Assembly: GCF_037963865.1 (NCBI RefSeq)
Contig: NZ_CP150170.1
Coordinates: 7,068,001 to 7,132,000 of the forward strand
DNA length: 64,000 bases
Reading direction: 5' to 3'
From: Paenibacillus sp. FSL R10-2734
Lineage (GTDB): Bacteria; Bacillota; Bacilli; Paenibacillales; Paenibacillaceae
The position numbers were made by a program, and so were the translations under genes. Positions 9,551 to 18,331 of the stretch are shown here, piece after piece. The first letter of the stretch is position 1. Each line of letters begins with the position of its first letter. The notes beneath the pieces were generated by a model that had not been told where the DNA came from, did no database searches, and saw nothing but the letters and a program-made list of their open reading frames with translations.

Positions 9551-9718
9551 TCATTGTTCTTCGTATTCAGCAAATTTTTCTTTACCTTCTCCACACACAG
9601 GGCATAACCAATCTTCTGGTACATCTTCAAAAGCTGTGCCTGGCTCTACATCCTCGTCCGGATCGCCTACTGCGGGATTATAAATGTAACCACATGGCAG
9701 ACAAATATATTTTTTCAT
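9551..9718 (-). CDS. Rubredoxin
   Basis: A 55-residue protein starting MKKYICLPCGYIYNP. It has the two Cys-x2-Cys-Gly iron ligands of rubredoxin, C6/C9 and C39/C42 (WLCPVCG), and the acidic stretch GDPDEDVEPGTAFED between them, at full family length. The start at 9718 follows a GGGGAGA ribosome site. It is the last gene of a three-gene minus-strand operon, 13 bases after the oxidoreductase gene. It probably carries single electrons from the NADH-dependent reductase to the flavodiiron protein in the cytoplasm. Confidence 0.95.
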   Translation of the reverse strand: MKKYICLPCGYIYNPAVGDPDEDVEPGTAFEDVPEDWLCPVCGEGKEKFAEYEEQ

Positions 9719-9731
9719 TGTTAATCTCCCC

Positions 9732-10940
9732 TTATGAATGATTTTTTACGTACGCCATTACTTCGGCAATTGATATTCCATCGAGGTGTAGACCTTCAAC
9801 GGAAGCTTCACTAATAATTGCAGCTTTGTATGGAGCCGAAGCTACTACTGTATCCTGCGAAATCACACCAACAATTTGATTCTTTTTCAAAAATAATCTC
9901 GTATATTTATCTTCATTATCTACTAGTGTCTTGTCGCATCGAGACGCATCCACACAACCCATTGAGAACAGGTTTAGGTCAAAGGCATTAAACAATGTGA
10001 GCGGAATGGTTGTGTTATACGTTGCAGTGGCTCCAGTCGCCATATTCTGACCTGCAATAGCACCTTGTGCCATCGCACGATCCCATAGACCTTCCACTGT
10101 ACCCTTCCATTCCGTAATATCACCGGCAGCATAAATATCAGCAACGCTTGTTTCCATGCAATCATTAACCTGAATTCCACGATTCACCTGAATTTCAGTG
10201 CCCACTGCTAAAGCAATATTCGGAGTGATTCCGATGGCATACGATATACTATCGCATGGAATCACTTCGTTATTCACCTTGATTCCAGTAACAGCTTCAT
10301 TACCTACGATTTCTTGAATGGTTGCTTGTAATACAACGTTTATGCCAAACGATTCAATTTGAGCTTTTAATTTGGCACTCATCTCTTCATCTAATTGATT
10401 AGCCATTAGACGTGAAGCCACTTCTAGGATGGTAACTTTTTGTCCTGCTTTATGAAGGGACCATGCCGTTTCCAAGCCTTGAATTCCACCGCCGATGATC
10501 GCTACCTGCTCTTTATCCTCGATGTAAGCTTTAAAAGCATCTGCCTCATGACGCTCACGGATACAGAACACCCCTTGCTTATCAATGCCATCCAACGTTA
10601 ATTTACGATTATTAGAACCTGCACAAATTAGCAGCTTATCATAAGAAATGCGCTCACCATCAGATGTTTCAATCGTATGCTGATTAGGATGAATAACCTC
10701 AATTCTCTTATCAGAGATCACTACGACTTGTTGCTTCTCGAACCATTTTTCTTTCTTAATGAGAACTTTGTCTGCATGTAAATCTGCGAACAAATCTTTG
10801 GACAATTTGATTCGATTATAGGGTAAGCCTTCTTCAGCGCCGTAGATGTGAATAGTTCCTTCTGCATCATAATCGCGGATGGCCTTTGCTGCAGTAACCG
10901 CTGCGACACCAGTGCCGATAATAACGTAATTTGTACTCAT
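9732..10940 (-). CDS. NADH:rubredoxin oxidoreductase-like FAD protein
   Basis: A 402-residue pyridine-nucleotide-disulfide-type oxidoreductase. An FAD-binding Rossmann motif (VIIGTGVAAVTAAKAI) sits at the N-terminus, an NAD-binding motif (VAIIGGGIQGLETAWSL) near residue 143, and the second FAD signature ADIYAAGDITEW near 270. It lacks the redox-active CxxxxC, as expected for rubredoxin or ferredoxin reductases rather than disulfide reductases. The ATG at 10940 is preferred to GTG 10952, which overlaps the ribosome site. Placed between flavodiiron protein and rubredoxin genes, it most likely passes NADH electrons to rubredoxin. Related folds include NirB N-termini and nitric-oxide reductase NorW. 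Confidence 0.9.
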   Translation of the reverse strand: MSTNYVIIGTGVAAVTAAKAIRDYDAEGTIHIYGAEEGLPYNRIKLSKDLFADLHADKVLIKKEKWFEKQQVVVISDKRIEVIHPNQHTIETSDGERISYDKLLICAGSNNRKLTLDGIDKQGVFCIRERHEADAFKAYIEDKEQVAIIGGGIQGLETAWSLHKAGQKVTILEVASRLMANQLDEEMSAKLKAQIESFGINVVLQATIQEIVGNEAVTGIKVNNEVIPCDSISYAIGITPNIALAVGTEIQVNRGIQVNDCMETSVADIYAAGDITEWKGTVEGLWDRAMAQGAIAGQNMATGATATYNTTIPLTLFNAFDLNLFSMGCVDASRCDKTLVDNEDKYTRLFLKKNQIVGVISQDTVVASAPYKAAIISEASVEGLHLDGISIAEVMAYVKNHS

Positions 10941-10957
10941 GTTGTCACCCACTCCGT

Positions 10958-12187
10958 TTAGATTGCGCTCTGCAATAAATCTGTCACGAACTCAGTAGCA
11001 TGTTCAATTTTTTGCAATTGCTCATTTTTCGGTGTGAAGCGAATACGGATTGGGAATTCCACATGTGTCATACCTGTCGTTTTAATGACTTTCGAGGTAC
11101 TCTGTACATCCATATTCGTCTCGTTAAGGTAATCTTGGATGACTTCAATCGCTTCACCACTCCAGCCATAAGAACCGAATGCAACAGCAAGCTTACCTTC
11201 CAAGTTCATCTCTTTTAGCTGAATTAATAATGGCTCCAGGTTACCAACCATGTCGGCATATTTCGTCGAGCCGCCGATGAACACCGCATCAGCAGCCTGA
11301 ATGCTTGTGATCATGTCGGCCATGTCCGATTTATCTGCATTAAATACCGTCGTTTGAATTTGATTTGCCTCAAAAATCGACTTCATTTGTTCTGCAACCT
11401 TTTTGGTATTGTTCTTAATCGTGGTATACACAATCGTTACACGTTTATCTTCGATGGTGTTCGCGCTATACTTGTCGTATATGTCAATGTACTTTTGAAT
11501 ATCGTGACGTAGAATGTAACCATGTGAAGGACAGATCATTTGAATGTCCAAGCTTTCTAGTGCAGTAATCAATGTACGAACATAACGACGGTGTGGGTGA
11601 ATGATCGCGTTGTAGTAGCCAACGAATTCGTCGGTTATATCATAGCCGCACTCGTCTTCGAACAATGCTTTAACAGCAACGTGGGAGCTAAAGATATCGC
11701 ATGGGAACAAAATCTTGTCTTCAACACAGTACGTGATCATTGTTTCTTCTGTATGCAGATAAGGTGTTTCTTTGAATAACAATGTTTTTCCACCGATATC
11801 CAATGTATCGCCATCTTTCACAACTAAGAAGTTACGGTGATGGAGCTTGTACATCTCTTTCAACTCATCAACGGCCTTCTCCGTACATACAATGGTTGCA
11901 TGCTCTGCTCGGCCAGATAATGCAGCCAAACCTCCGGAGTGGTCAGGTTCTGTATGATTAATTACGATATATTGGATTGTGGCTGGATCGATCATCTTAC
12001 TCAAGTTTTCGACGAATTCACGACCGAATGCCAAATCAACAGCATCAATAACCGTCGGCTTTTCTGTATTAAGCAAGTAAGAATTGTATGTTGTACCGCT
12101 AGACAGAACGAGACGGTGGAACGGAACCTCCCGATCGTCGATTTTACCCACCCAATAAATGTTATCTGCAATCTTGTTGTTACTCAT
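10958..12187 (-). CDS. Flavodiiron protein (oxygen/NO reductase)
   Basis: A 409-residue class A flavodiiron protein. The N-terminal metallo-beta-lactamase-like domain carries the full diiron ligand set: H78, E80, D82, H83 (HTEPDHSGG), H145, D164 (FPCDIFSSH) and H222 (CPSHGY). The C-terminal flavodoxin domain starts near residue 250 (VTIVYTTIKNNTKKVAE) and contains the FMN-loop block FIGGSTKYADM. The family reduces O2 to water or NO to N2O using rubredoxin electrons, in the cytoplasm. The start at 12187 has GGAGGT seven bases upstream; the longer frame to 12316 has no such support. First gene of the operon with the reductase (17 bases away) and rubredoxin. Confidence 0.95.
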   Translation of the reverse strand: MSNNKIADNIYWVGKIDDREVPFHRLVLSSGTTYNSYLLNTEKPTVIDAVDLAFGREFVENLSKMIDPATIQYIVINHTEPDHSGGLAALSGRAEHATIVCTEKAVDELKEMYKLHHRNFLVVKDGDTLDIGGKTLLFKETPYLHTEETMITYCVEDKILFPCDIFSSHVAVKALFEDECGYDITDEFVGYYNAIIHPHRRYVRTLITALESLDIQMICPSHGYILRHDIQKYIDIYDKYSANTIEDKRVTIVYTTIKNNTKKVAEQMKSIFEANQIQTTVFNADKSDMADMITSIQAADAVFIGGSTKYADMVGNLEPLLIQLKEMNLEGKLAVAFGSYGWSGEAIEVIQDYLNETNMDVQSTSKVIKTTGMTHVEFPIRIRFTPKNEQLQKIEHATEFVTDLLQSAI

Positions 12188-12292
12188 TATATATACCTCC
12201 ATTGGCTTGTAGTTTGTTGTTTGTTTTTTGCTATGAACATAGCCTAATGGATTTTCAAAAGGTAAAGCAGGATTAGAATCACACTTCGCAAA

Positions 12293-12312
12293 ATGTTTAG
12301 CGTTAACCACGA
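12293..12312 (-). promoter_or_regulatory. Shared motif upstream of the flavodiiron operon
   Basis: ATGTTTAGCGTTAACCACGA resembles the motif at 9406-9423 with two extra bases. On the minus strand it contains GTTAACGCTAAAC, an imperfect dyad GTTnA...TnAAC. It lies about 106-125 bases upstream of the flavodiiron start. A TGTGA half-site follows at about 12277-12283. No clear sigma-A promoter was resolved here. Confidence 0.4.
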
Positions 12313-12358
12313 GCAACCACTATTTTCTGATGAACAAACTCCACAGTTTGGCGAAGCA

Positions 12359-13621
12359 TTAAACAAGCTTGGAAATCTCTTTTAGCTCCAACTTTTTTAA
12401 GAATCGATTGTTGGCGATTAAGCTCTTCACTCTCTTCGTTACATTAGGCCCTTTAGGTGTACTACCTCTTCTATTCAGCAAGATCCATCTAAGACAAGCC
12501 CATGCTTCGAAGACTTCAAGCTCTTCCTGATCTATATCTATTTCCAATAAATAAGCAGAACGAAACACTTCAGCGTAACGCTCGGAAATGTGTATTTTCA
12601 GGAGAACAAATGACCATTCAAAATCATATCTAGGGTCTCCCAACTGGCCGTTCGTCCAATCGATGACGGTATATCGCTCCTGTTCCTCTACAATATTTCC
12701 TATGTGAAAATCTCCGTGAATGATACGGTCCTGCTTCATTGGAGTTTGCTCCCTAAGAGAAGTCACTGCATGGTTAAGGTCTGCGTGCTCTCTCGCTTCA
12801 GGGAAAAAGTAATCGATGAAATCATACTTAGGTAGCTCTATATGTTCAAGCTCTTCAATGTGAATTTGATGTAGTTTGGCTAAAATATTCGCAAGCTCTT
12901 TCATTTTCTTATCATTCACTTTATGAATTGGTGTCCCGTCAAAGCTTGTTAACAACACTTTATCTCCATTCGGATCGATCCCCCAGCCTACTGGTCTAGA
13001 GACGGCTACCCCTCGTTCGAACAGAATATCCAATAACCGATATTGAGACTGAACATCCGGTTTAGAGCTCTTACTCCAAGTTTTCAAGACATAACTCTTC
13101 TGATCTAAACTGATCTTTAGGACTTCAGCTTCAAAGCCATGATCCATAGCATGCGTGGTTAAGCTCTCTTCTTGCGGGAGTAAGTCGTTCAGGATCTCGT
13201 TGTGTTCTAGCCAATCTACGACACTTATAGGGGGTTTCAAAAGTGGAATGCCTGCTACGATCTCAATCAGATTCCCTTCAGGGTCAGCCACAACAGCTTC
13301 ACGCAACCCATAGGGCTGAGAAATAGGCTCTTTTATAGGAGTTGCTCCTGCCTTCACCAGACGATCAAATTCCTTGTCGACATCTTCAGGAGAGGGAACG
13401 CCAAAGGAGACTTCCATAGTCCCATTTAAACCATTGGGATAGCCTAGTTGTGAGATACCTACTACATCCCGCTGACACAAATTAAAGAACACACCACTCT
13501 TCAACTTGACCCCGGTAAATACATCACCATCCCATTCTATAGCCATATTCATGACGTCCCGATAGAATGTAACCATCTTTCCCATGTCCTTTACAAAAAA
13601 AGTGATCGCACCGATTTCCAT
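12359..13621 (-). CDS. VOC (glyoxalase-like) domain fused to APH-type phosphotransferase
   Basis: A 420-residue two-domain protein. Residues 1-125 form a vicinal-oxygen-chelate domain (MEIGAITFFVKDMGKMVTFY start, VADPEGNLIEIV end), as in fosfomycin/bleomycin-resistance and glyoxalase proteins. Residues 145-400 form an aminoglycoside-phosphotransferase/choline-kinase-like domain with the catalytic loop HGDFHIGNI (D304, N309) and metal-binding DWTNGQLGDPRYD (D321). Each domain looks intact. Start at 13621 follows AGGAGG. Function unknown; the fusion suggests modification or sequestration of an antibiotic-like or phosphorylatable small molecule. The gene is followed 172 bases later by the flavodiiron operon, with no strong terminator seen between. 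Confidence 0.88.
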   Translation of the reverse strand: MEIGAITFFVKDMGKMVTFYRDVMNMAIEWDGDVFTGVKLKSGVFFNLCQRDVVGISQLGYPNGLNGTMEVSFGVPSPEDVDKEFDRLVKAGATPIKEPISQPYGLREAVVADPEGNLIEIVAGIPLLKPPISVVDWLEHNEILNDLLPQEESLTTHAMDHGFEAEVLKISLDQKSYVLKTWSKSSKPDVQSQYRLLDILFERGVAVSRPVGWGIDPNGDKVLLTSFDGTPIHKVNDKKMKELANILAKLHQIHIEELEHIELPKYDFIDYFFPEAREHADLNHAVTSLREQTPMKQDRIIHGDFHIGNIVEEQERYTVIDWTNGQLGDPRYDFEWSFVLLKIHISERYAEVFRSAYLLEIDIDQEELEVFEAWACLRWILLNRRGSTPKGPNVTKRVKSLIANNRFLKKLELKEISKLV

Positions 13622-13704
13622 AAGATCCTCCTACTATTCTAAATTATTCCTTTTCTAATCGTAGACATAGTAACATAGGCAAAAAAATATTGAAATGAAC
13701 TATA

Positions 13705-13740
13705 ACAATAATAAAAAGCTCTGTAGAAACTCTACAGAGC
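13705..13740 (-). terminator. Intrinsic terminator after GNAT gene
   Basis: On the minus strand GCTCTGTAG pairs with CTACAGAGC (13718-13740) and is followed by TTTTTATTATTG. It lies 38 bases past the stop of the two-domain acetyltransferase. Confidence 0.85.
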
Positions 13741-13777
13741 ATAATAGCGATCATTCGCTGGGAATCTAGTAATCTGT

Positions 13778-14683
13778 TTAATGGATTTCATAGCCAACGG
13801 TAAATCTGAAACCGCACAACTCATAGCCGATCTGAGTATATAATCGAATGGCTTTCTTATTGTCTCCATGCGTACCCAAGGTGGCGATAGTTTTGCCCTG
13901 CTTTTTTAGATAATCCAGTGCGGTGCAGATGATGGTACGAGCGACACCTTTTTTCTGCCATTCAGGAATGACGAATACATTCTCCGTTGCACTTCTCTCG
14001 TCGGTGATTCTCCAGGTTGAGGTGTTGCCGATCAATTGATCGCCATGAAACGCACAGAAATTAACGATTTCGGGTGATCCCTGCATCCATCCCAAATGAT
14101 TTAGGCTCCACGCCACACCATCAAAGGAAGCAAGTTCTGCTTGACGATATTTCTCCTGATTTTCACTATCATTCAGAGTAGTTGGCTTCACAAGAACACC
14201 TTCTGGTAAAGGGTACTCAGGAATCTCTCGGCTCAAGTCAAATTTATATACGACAATCGTATCGCAGATCGTAAATCCACGTGCTAGACAGAAGCCCAAC
14301 TCTTCCAGATTATCCGTGTCGATATATTGAGCCATTATTATACGTTTTTCTTGATGCTCAGCTTTAATTTCTCTAGATCGTTCGATCAATGCTTCAATCA
14401 GTGCAGCTTTGATACGTTCGTCCTCAGCGTTCTCCGCAAATATGATTTCGTAATTAAGATACCGTTTGAAACTTGAGTCTTCGTCATGCCCAGCCGCATG
14501 AAAGGTATCATGCTCCATCAGATGAGCAACGGCCAGAACCTCTTCGTCCCCACTCACTGCGCAGAACATATTTCGCTTATCCAGATCGCCATGATACAGA
14601 TATAGCATTTTCAAAACAAAATCCAGGCTTTCGATTTGCTCCGCATCTTCATCCTTCGGATTTCTGATTACAAAGTCCTCCAT
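13778..14683 (-). CDS. GNAT family N-acetyltransferase, two-domain
   Basis: A 301-residue protein. The C-terminal GNAT domain (about 155-300) shows the acetyl-CoA loop EWQKKGVARTIICTALDYLKK and the closing motif GDNKKAIRLYTQIGYE. The N-terminal half (about 1-145) has a second, weaker GNAT-like pattern, so it belongs to tandem-GNAT proteins. The substrate cannot be told from sequence. Start at 14683 gives MEDFVIRNPKDEDAEQIESL, a typical GNAT opening. It is a single-gene unit between its own terminator and the repeat-containing gap upstream. Confidence 0.85.
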   Translation of the reverse strand: MEDFVIRNPKDEDAEQIESLDFVLKMLYLYHGDLDKRNMFCAVSGDEEVLAVAHLMEHDTFHAAGHDEDSSFKRYLNYEIIFAENAEDERIKAALIEALIERSREIKAEHQEKRIIMAQYIDTDNLEELGFCLARGFTICDTIVVYKFDLSREIPEYPLPEGVLVKPTTLNDSENQEKYRQAELASFDGVAWSLNHLGWMQGSPEIVNFCAFHGDQLIGNTSTWRITDERSATENVFVIPEWQKKGVARTIICTALDYLKKQGKTIATLGTHGDNKKAIRLYTQIGYELCGFRFTVGYEIH

Positions 14684-14864
14684 TAATAAACATCGTCTCC
14701 AATCTTTTATGGTGCTGCAAATGATTTATTAGTTAAATAATGGATGATACAGGCCACGCTCAGCAAGGGAGAATTTAGTTATAGTCATTGTTGCACAATG
14801 TTTGGGTTCGCTAAGCTGTCTTGATGCCTGCTTCGACAGTGTAATCCTAATCCTCTGAAGCTAA

Positions 14865-15043
14865 CGGACCCAGATGCCGCTATTTTCGTAATTTTAGCTT
14901 CTGCAGCTTCGTTGTAGACTCCAGTACAGCTATCGCTTAGAAAGAGGTTCGTATATGGAGGTTTTCAGAACAATAGCGTCTATGTGGTCCGTTAGCAATC
15001 CAAATACGGTCTAATATTACGTTTAAGGTCTGCTGAGTCCGAT
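14865..15043. repeat. Dispersed repeat family A, copy 2
   Basis: Exactly 179 bases, aligned end to end with 1142-1320. The internal inverted pair here is CGGACCCAGATGCCGCTATT with AATAGCGTCTATGTGGTCCG (right arm near 14970). It fills the centre of the 452-base gap 14684-15135, which otherwise holds only the terminator at 15077. Confidence 0.7.
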
Positions 15044-15076
15044 GGCAGCCACCTACACGAAAATGTTACCTAAAAT

Positions 15077-15126
15077 CAAAAAAAGGGAGCGCCTCATCAG
15101 CCACTAGATGGCTAAGGGTGCTCCCT
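15077..15126 (-). terminator. Intrinsic terminator of the Na/Pi transporter gene
   Basis: Minus-strand stem GGGAGCACC...GGCGCTCCC with an inner AGCCA/TGGCT stem and a following TTTTTTTG. It begins 10 bases past the stop codon. Confidence 0.88.
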
Positions 15127-15135
15127 GCAAGTTTT

Positions 15136-16746
15136 TTATTCGTGCAAAACGAACTGCGCAATATTTTTACTATGATCACCAATTCGTTCCAGATTGGTCA
15201 GCAGGTCAAGGTAAATAGATCCCGTTCCGACGGAGCACAAATTCTTATGCAACCGCTGAATGTGGTTGTTACGGTACTCTCTCTCCAAATCATCCAGCTG
15301 TAATTCTAATTGAAGTACTTCTTTGGCTGCATCCTTATCATTATGCTCAAGTGCAGTTAGCGCTTTATTCACAGCGTGATTAGCAACTTCCATCATTTCC
15401 TTGAGCTCAGCAGCCGCATCAGCCGATAACTCCAGCTTGTTCGTGATTCTAAATTCGCCCAGCTCCACAATATTCTCAGCGTGGTCACCGATTCGTTCCA
15501 GGTCACTTACGGTTTGGAACCAGCCCGTAGCATTCTCTGATTCTTTCGGAGAAAGACCCTTCTGGTGGATTTTCACGATATAATCGGTGATTTTACGGTT
15601 CAGCTCATTCACTAGCTCTTCCTTCTGAAGCGCCAGCTCTGCGGATTTATTGTCCTTGTTGAAAAAGAACCCTGTTGCATCCTGAAGAGATTCAGATGCA
15701 TATTGTCCCATCCGTACAATCTCATGCTGTGCTTGACCAAGAGCCATAGCAGGCGTCGCGAGAAGACGTTCGTCCAGATAAATCGCTTTGAACTGAATCT
15801 CCTGCTTTGTGCCCGGAATAACCTTAGTTACGATCCAAGCCAGCACTGGAATAAGGGGCAGGAAGATAAGTGTATTAGACACATTGAATAAACCGTGAGC
15901 ATAGGCAATCTGCATTCGGATATTCACACCTTCTCCAAGCCAGATGACAATGTTATAAACAACTGGTAGTAGAATCGTGAAGATAATCGCCCCAACAATA
16001 TTAAAGATAACGTGTACGAGAGCCGTACGTTTAGCAGCCACCGACGCACCGATCGATGCGAGCACTGCTGTTATTGTTGTGCCGATATTGTCACCGAACA
16101 AAATCGGTAAAGCCCCCTGCAGATTAATCATGCCCTCGTCAGCAATCGTCTGCAGAATACCAATCGTTGCACTAGAACTCTGTACAATCATTGTAAATAA
16201 CGTCCCGACAAGCAAGCCTAAGACAGGCTGGTGAGATAGATCAATCATAAAATCTGTAAATGCAGGCAATTCCCGAAGTGGTTTAAGTCCCCCACCCATC
16301 GTAGCAAGGCCAAGGAACAAGGTACCAAATCCAAATATAATCTGTCCAATATACTGGTAACGCTTTTTGTTAATGAAGAATAAGAAGAAAGCACCTACAG
16401 CAATAATTGGAAGGGCATATTCTTCAATCTTAATCCCTACAATAAATGCAGTCATTGTTGTTCCGATATTGGCACCCATGACCACACCAATGGCTTGTCG
16501 CAAAGTCATAAGCCCCGCACTAACAAGTCCGATTGCCATAACCGTTGTCCCTGTCGACGATTGGATCAATACAGTTACGCTAATACCGACAAGAACACCC
16601 AAAATCGGATTGGATGTATACTTCTCAAGCAGACCACGCATTTTATCCCCAGCGGATTTTTGAAGCCCATCCGACATGTATTTGATACCAAATAGAAAAA
16701 TCCCAAGTCCACCAACGAACTTAAATATTAAATCCTGCCAATCCAA
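15136..16746 (-). CDS. Na/Pi cotransporter family protein with PhoU-like tail
   Basis: A 536-residue membrane protein of the Na/Pi cotransporter (PF02690) family. Two inverted repeats contain the hallmark QSSTGTTVMAIGLVSAG (about 62-78) and QSSSATIGILQTIA (about 185-198) motifs within eight or more membrane segments up to about residue 310. The C-terminal 200 residues are helical and PhoU-like (NATGWFQTVSDLERIGDHAEN and NLERIGDHSKNI). It resembles YjbB/NptA-type phosphate transporters or exporters. It starts at TTG 16746, with GAGGAGG nine bases upstream, so the unusual start is well supported. Single-gene unit with its own terminator. Confidence 0.92.
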   Translation of the reverse strand: MDWQDLIFKFVGGLGIFLFGIKYMSDGLQKSAGDKMRGLLEKYTSNPILGVLVGISVTVLIQSSTGTTVMAIGLVSAGLMTLRQAIGVVMGANIGTTMTAFIVGIKIEEYALPIIAVGAFFLFFINKKRYQYIGQIIFGFGTLFLGLATMGGGLKPLRELPAFTDFMIDLSHQPVLGLLVGTLFTMIVQSSSATIGILQTIADEGMINLQGALPILFGDNIGTTITAVLASIGASVAAKRTALVHVIFNIVGAIIFTILLPVVYNIVIWLGEGVNIRMQIAYAHGLFNVSNTLIFLPLIPVLAWIVTKVIPGTKQEIQFKAIYLDERLLATPAMALGQAQHEIVRMGQYASESLQDATGFFFNKDNKSAELALQKEELVNELNRKITDYIVKIHQKGLSPKESENATGWFQTVSDLERIGDHAENIVELGEFRITNKLELSADAAAELKEMMEVANHAVNKALTALEHNDKDAAKEVLQLELQLDDLEREYRNNHIQRLHKNLCSVGTGSIYLDLLTNLERIGDHSKNIAQFVLHE

Positions 16747-16957
16747 TAGGTAAATCCTCCTCTAGTTGTGTTTGTAAAAGACCTGTTTTATTTTAGCATG
16801 TTGTATAAAGATTATGAATTATATAAATTTAGACATAGGTCACGTCTTTCTCTATTGGCTACAGCATATAGCATGATCTATTTTCAGGATGCCTAACCCG
16901 AGTTTACATATAAAGAAATAATTTTCAAAAATATTGCAATAATCGGGTGTATTACAG
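16747..16957. other. Gap without recognised feature
   Basis: Apart from the ribosome binding site of the transporter gene at the left end, I see no ORF, repeat or structured element here. It separates the transporter from the downstream terminator of the GH105 gene. Confidence 0.5.
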
Positions 16958-17002
16958 CTAAAAAAGCTCAAACATCGGCAGAATAGCCGCAGGTTTGAGC
17001 TT
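16958..17002 (-). terminator. Intrinsic terminator after GH105 gene
   Basis: Minus strand GCTCAAAC pairs with GTTTGAGC around a GCGGC-containing loop (16966-17000) and is followed by TTTTTTAG. It lies about 105 bases past the stop. Confidence 0.8.
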
Positions 17003-17105
17003 CTTCAATGTTATTTAAAGGCGCAATTCCAATAATGACAGATTTCCGATTTCCGTTCACAATTTCACTGTTCTGTTCTCTTGGGCCTCTTTGGTTTCCT
17101 TCTAT

Positions 17106-18122
17106 TTAAACCATATCTGACAGAAAAGCTAATGCTAAGCCTTGACCCCAGCCCTGAATCCAGCCTTTTGGAATATTGCGATATCCATCCCGATCCTTCA
17201 TAACCGCTGTTCCACCAGATACACCCAGCACTCGTCCATCTTCGCTAATATTGTGCAAGATGCCTTTTAGGGCCTTTTGCACATATTTAGTATGCAGCGG
17301 ATTACCGTTATTGATCATAGCAGCCGCAATCCCGCAAGAGGCAGATACTTCTTCATAGGACTCCTCGTCATCTAGAACTGTCCGCCACAGACCATTCTCC
17401 GTTTGAACAAGCTTCAATGCCGCCAACTGATCGCGAAGCGAACACTCTACGTCCATACACTGCGGATATAGATACCACTCTTTCAAAAGCATTTTGACTT
17501 GCGACATGGTATATGCGCCCCAAGCATTCGCTCTTCCCCAATATAATCCAGACATGTGATCCTGCTTCACATTATTGTAGCCATGGTACCAGAGACCACT
17601 ACTTGGATCTTGCAGGTATTTGATATGCCAGTAATATTGATTCAGGGCATCCTGGATCATTTCCTGATCGTTTAATTTGCTTCCAACACGGAGCAGAAAA
17701 AATGCCGCCATAAACAATGTATCCGCCCACGCCTGTTCTGGAAAATCGTTAGAAACGGATACGGTATGCTGAAGCACGTGATCTCCAAATCTGAGCGCAT
17801 GGTTCTGAAGATAATCCACCTTGCTCATCACAATATCCCAATATTTCTGGTTGCCTGTTTCTTCATACAAAGTAATCAGCATATGGCCCATGGCACAAGT
17901 GTTTACCGTCCAATCCGGCAGGCCTAGCTCAATATATTCATCTGCCCACTGGACAAGCATATCTAAATACTCTTTATTTCCTGTTGTTTTATAGGCTCTG
18001 CATACCCCATAATAAGCCACACCACAAGGCCAGTCCCATGTTAAATCCATCGTCATTGTTTTTCTAACCACTTTGTCGATGACGCTTAGAATCTCATCTC
18101 TGTCATAAGTTAATTGAAGCAT
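17106..18122 (-). CDS. Glycoside hydrolase family 88/105 (unsaturated uronyl hydrolase)
   Basis: A 338-residue cytoplasmic (no signal peptide) alpha/alpha-barrel protein of the GH105 family typified by B. subtilis YteR/YesR, which cleaves unsaturated galacturonyl-rhamnose made by rhamnogalacturonan lyases. Family landmarks include DWTVNTCAMGHML, QAWADTLFMAAFFLLRVG (region of the catalytic Asp) and WGRANAWGAYTMSQV, with a C-terminal QGWGQGLALAFLS. The start at ATG 18122 has GAGGAG upstream; the longer frame to 18182 does not. It is divergent from an AraC activator, and a cre-like site lies in between. The exact sugar is inferred only from family. Confidence 0.88.
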   Translation of the reverse strand: MLQLTYDRDEILSVIDKVVRKTMTMDLTWDWPCGVAYYGVCRAYKTTGNKEYLDMLVQWADEYIELGLPDWTVNTCAMGHMLITLYEETGNQKYWDIVMSKVDYLQNHALRFGDHVLQHTVSVSNDFPEQAWADTLFMAAFFLLRVGSKLNDQEMIQDALNQYYWHIKYLQDPSSGLWYHGYNNVKQDHMSGLYWGRANAWGAYTMSQVKMLLKEWYLYPQCMDVECSLRDQLAALKLVQTENGLWRTVLDDEESYEEVSASCGIAAAMINNGNPLHTKYVQKALKGILHNISEDGRVLGVSGGTAVMKDRDGYRNIPKGWIQGWGQGLALAFLSDMV

Positions 18123-18182
18123 CTCAATTCTCCTCTCATTCGCACACGCCCTCAAAGGCGCATGAATGCTGTCCGTCCACAT

Positions 18183-18196
18183 TGCAAACGCTTTAC
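18183..18196. promoter_or_regulatory. Candidate CcpA cre site
   Basis: TGCAAACGCTTTAC matches the cre pattern TGnAAnCGnW at its core and deviates only at the last two positions. It lies between the GH105 start and the divergent AraC gene, as expected for a sugar-use gene under catabolite control. Untested. Confidence 0.4.
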
Positions 18197-18331
18197 TAAT
18201 TCTATTGTAAGGAGTAAAATGGTCTGATTCTAAGCATATTCATAACTAAACTGTGCAATTTCAACCATTTAGAGTAATCACTTTAACCTATAATCTACAC
18301 AAATCAACGGAATGGGAGCAGAGCACCCAAT

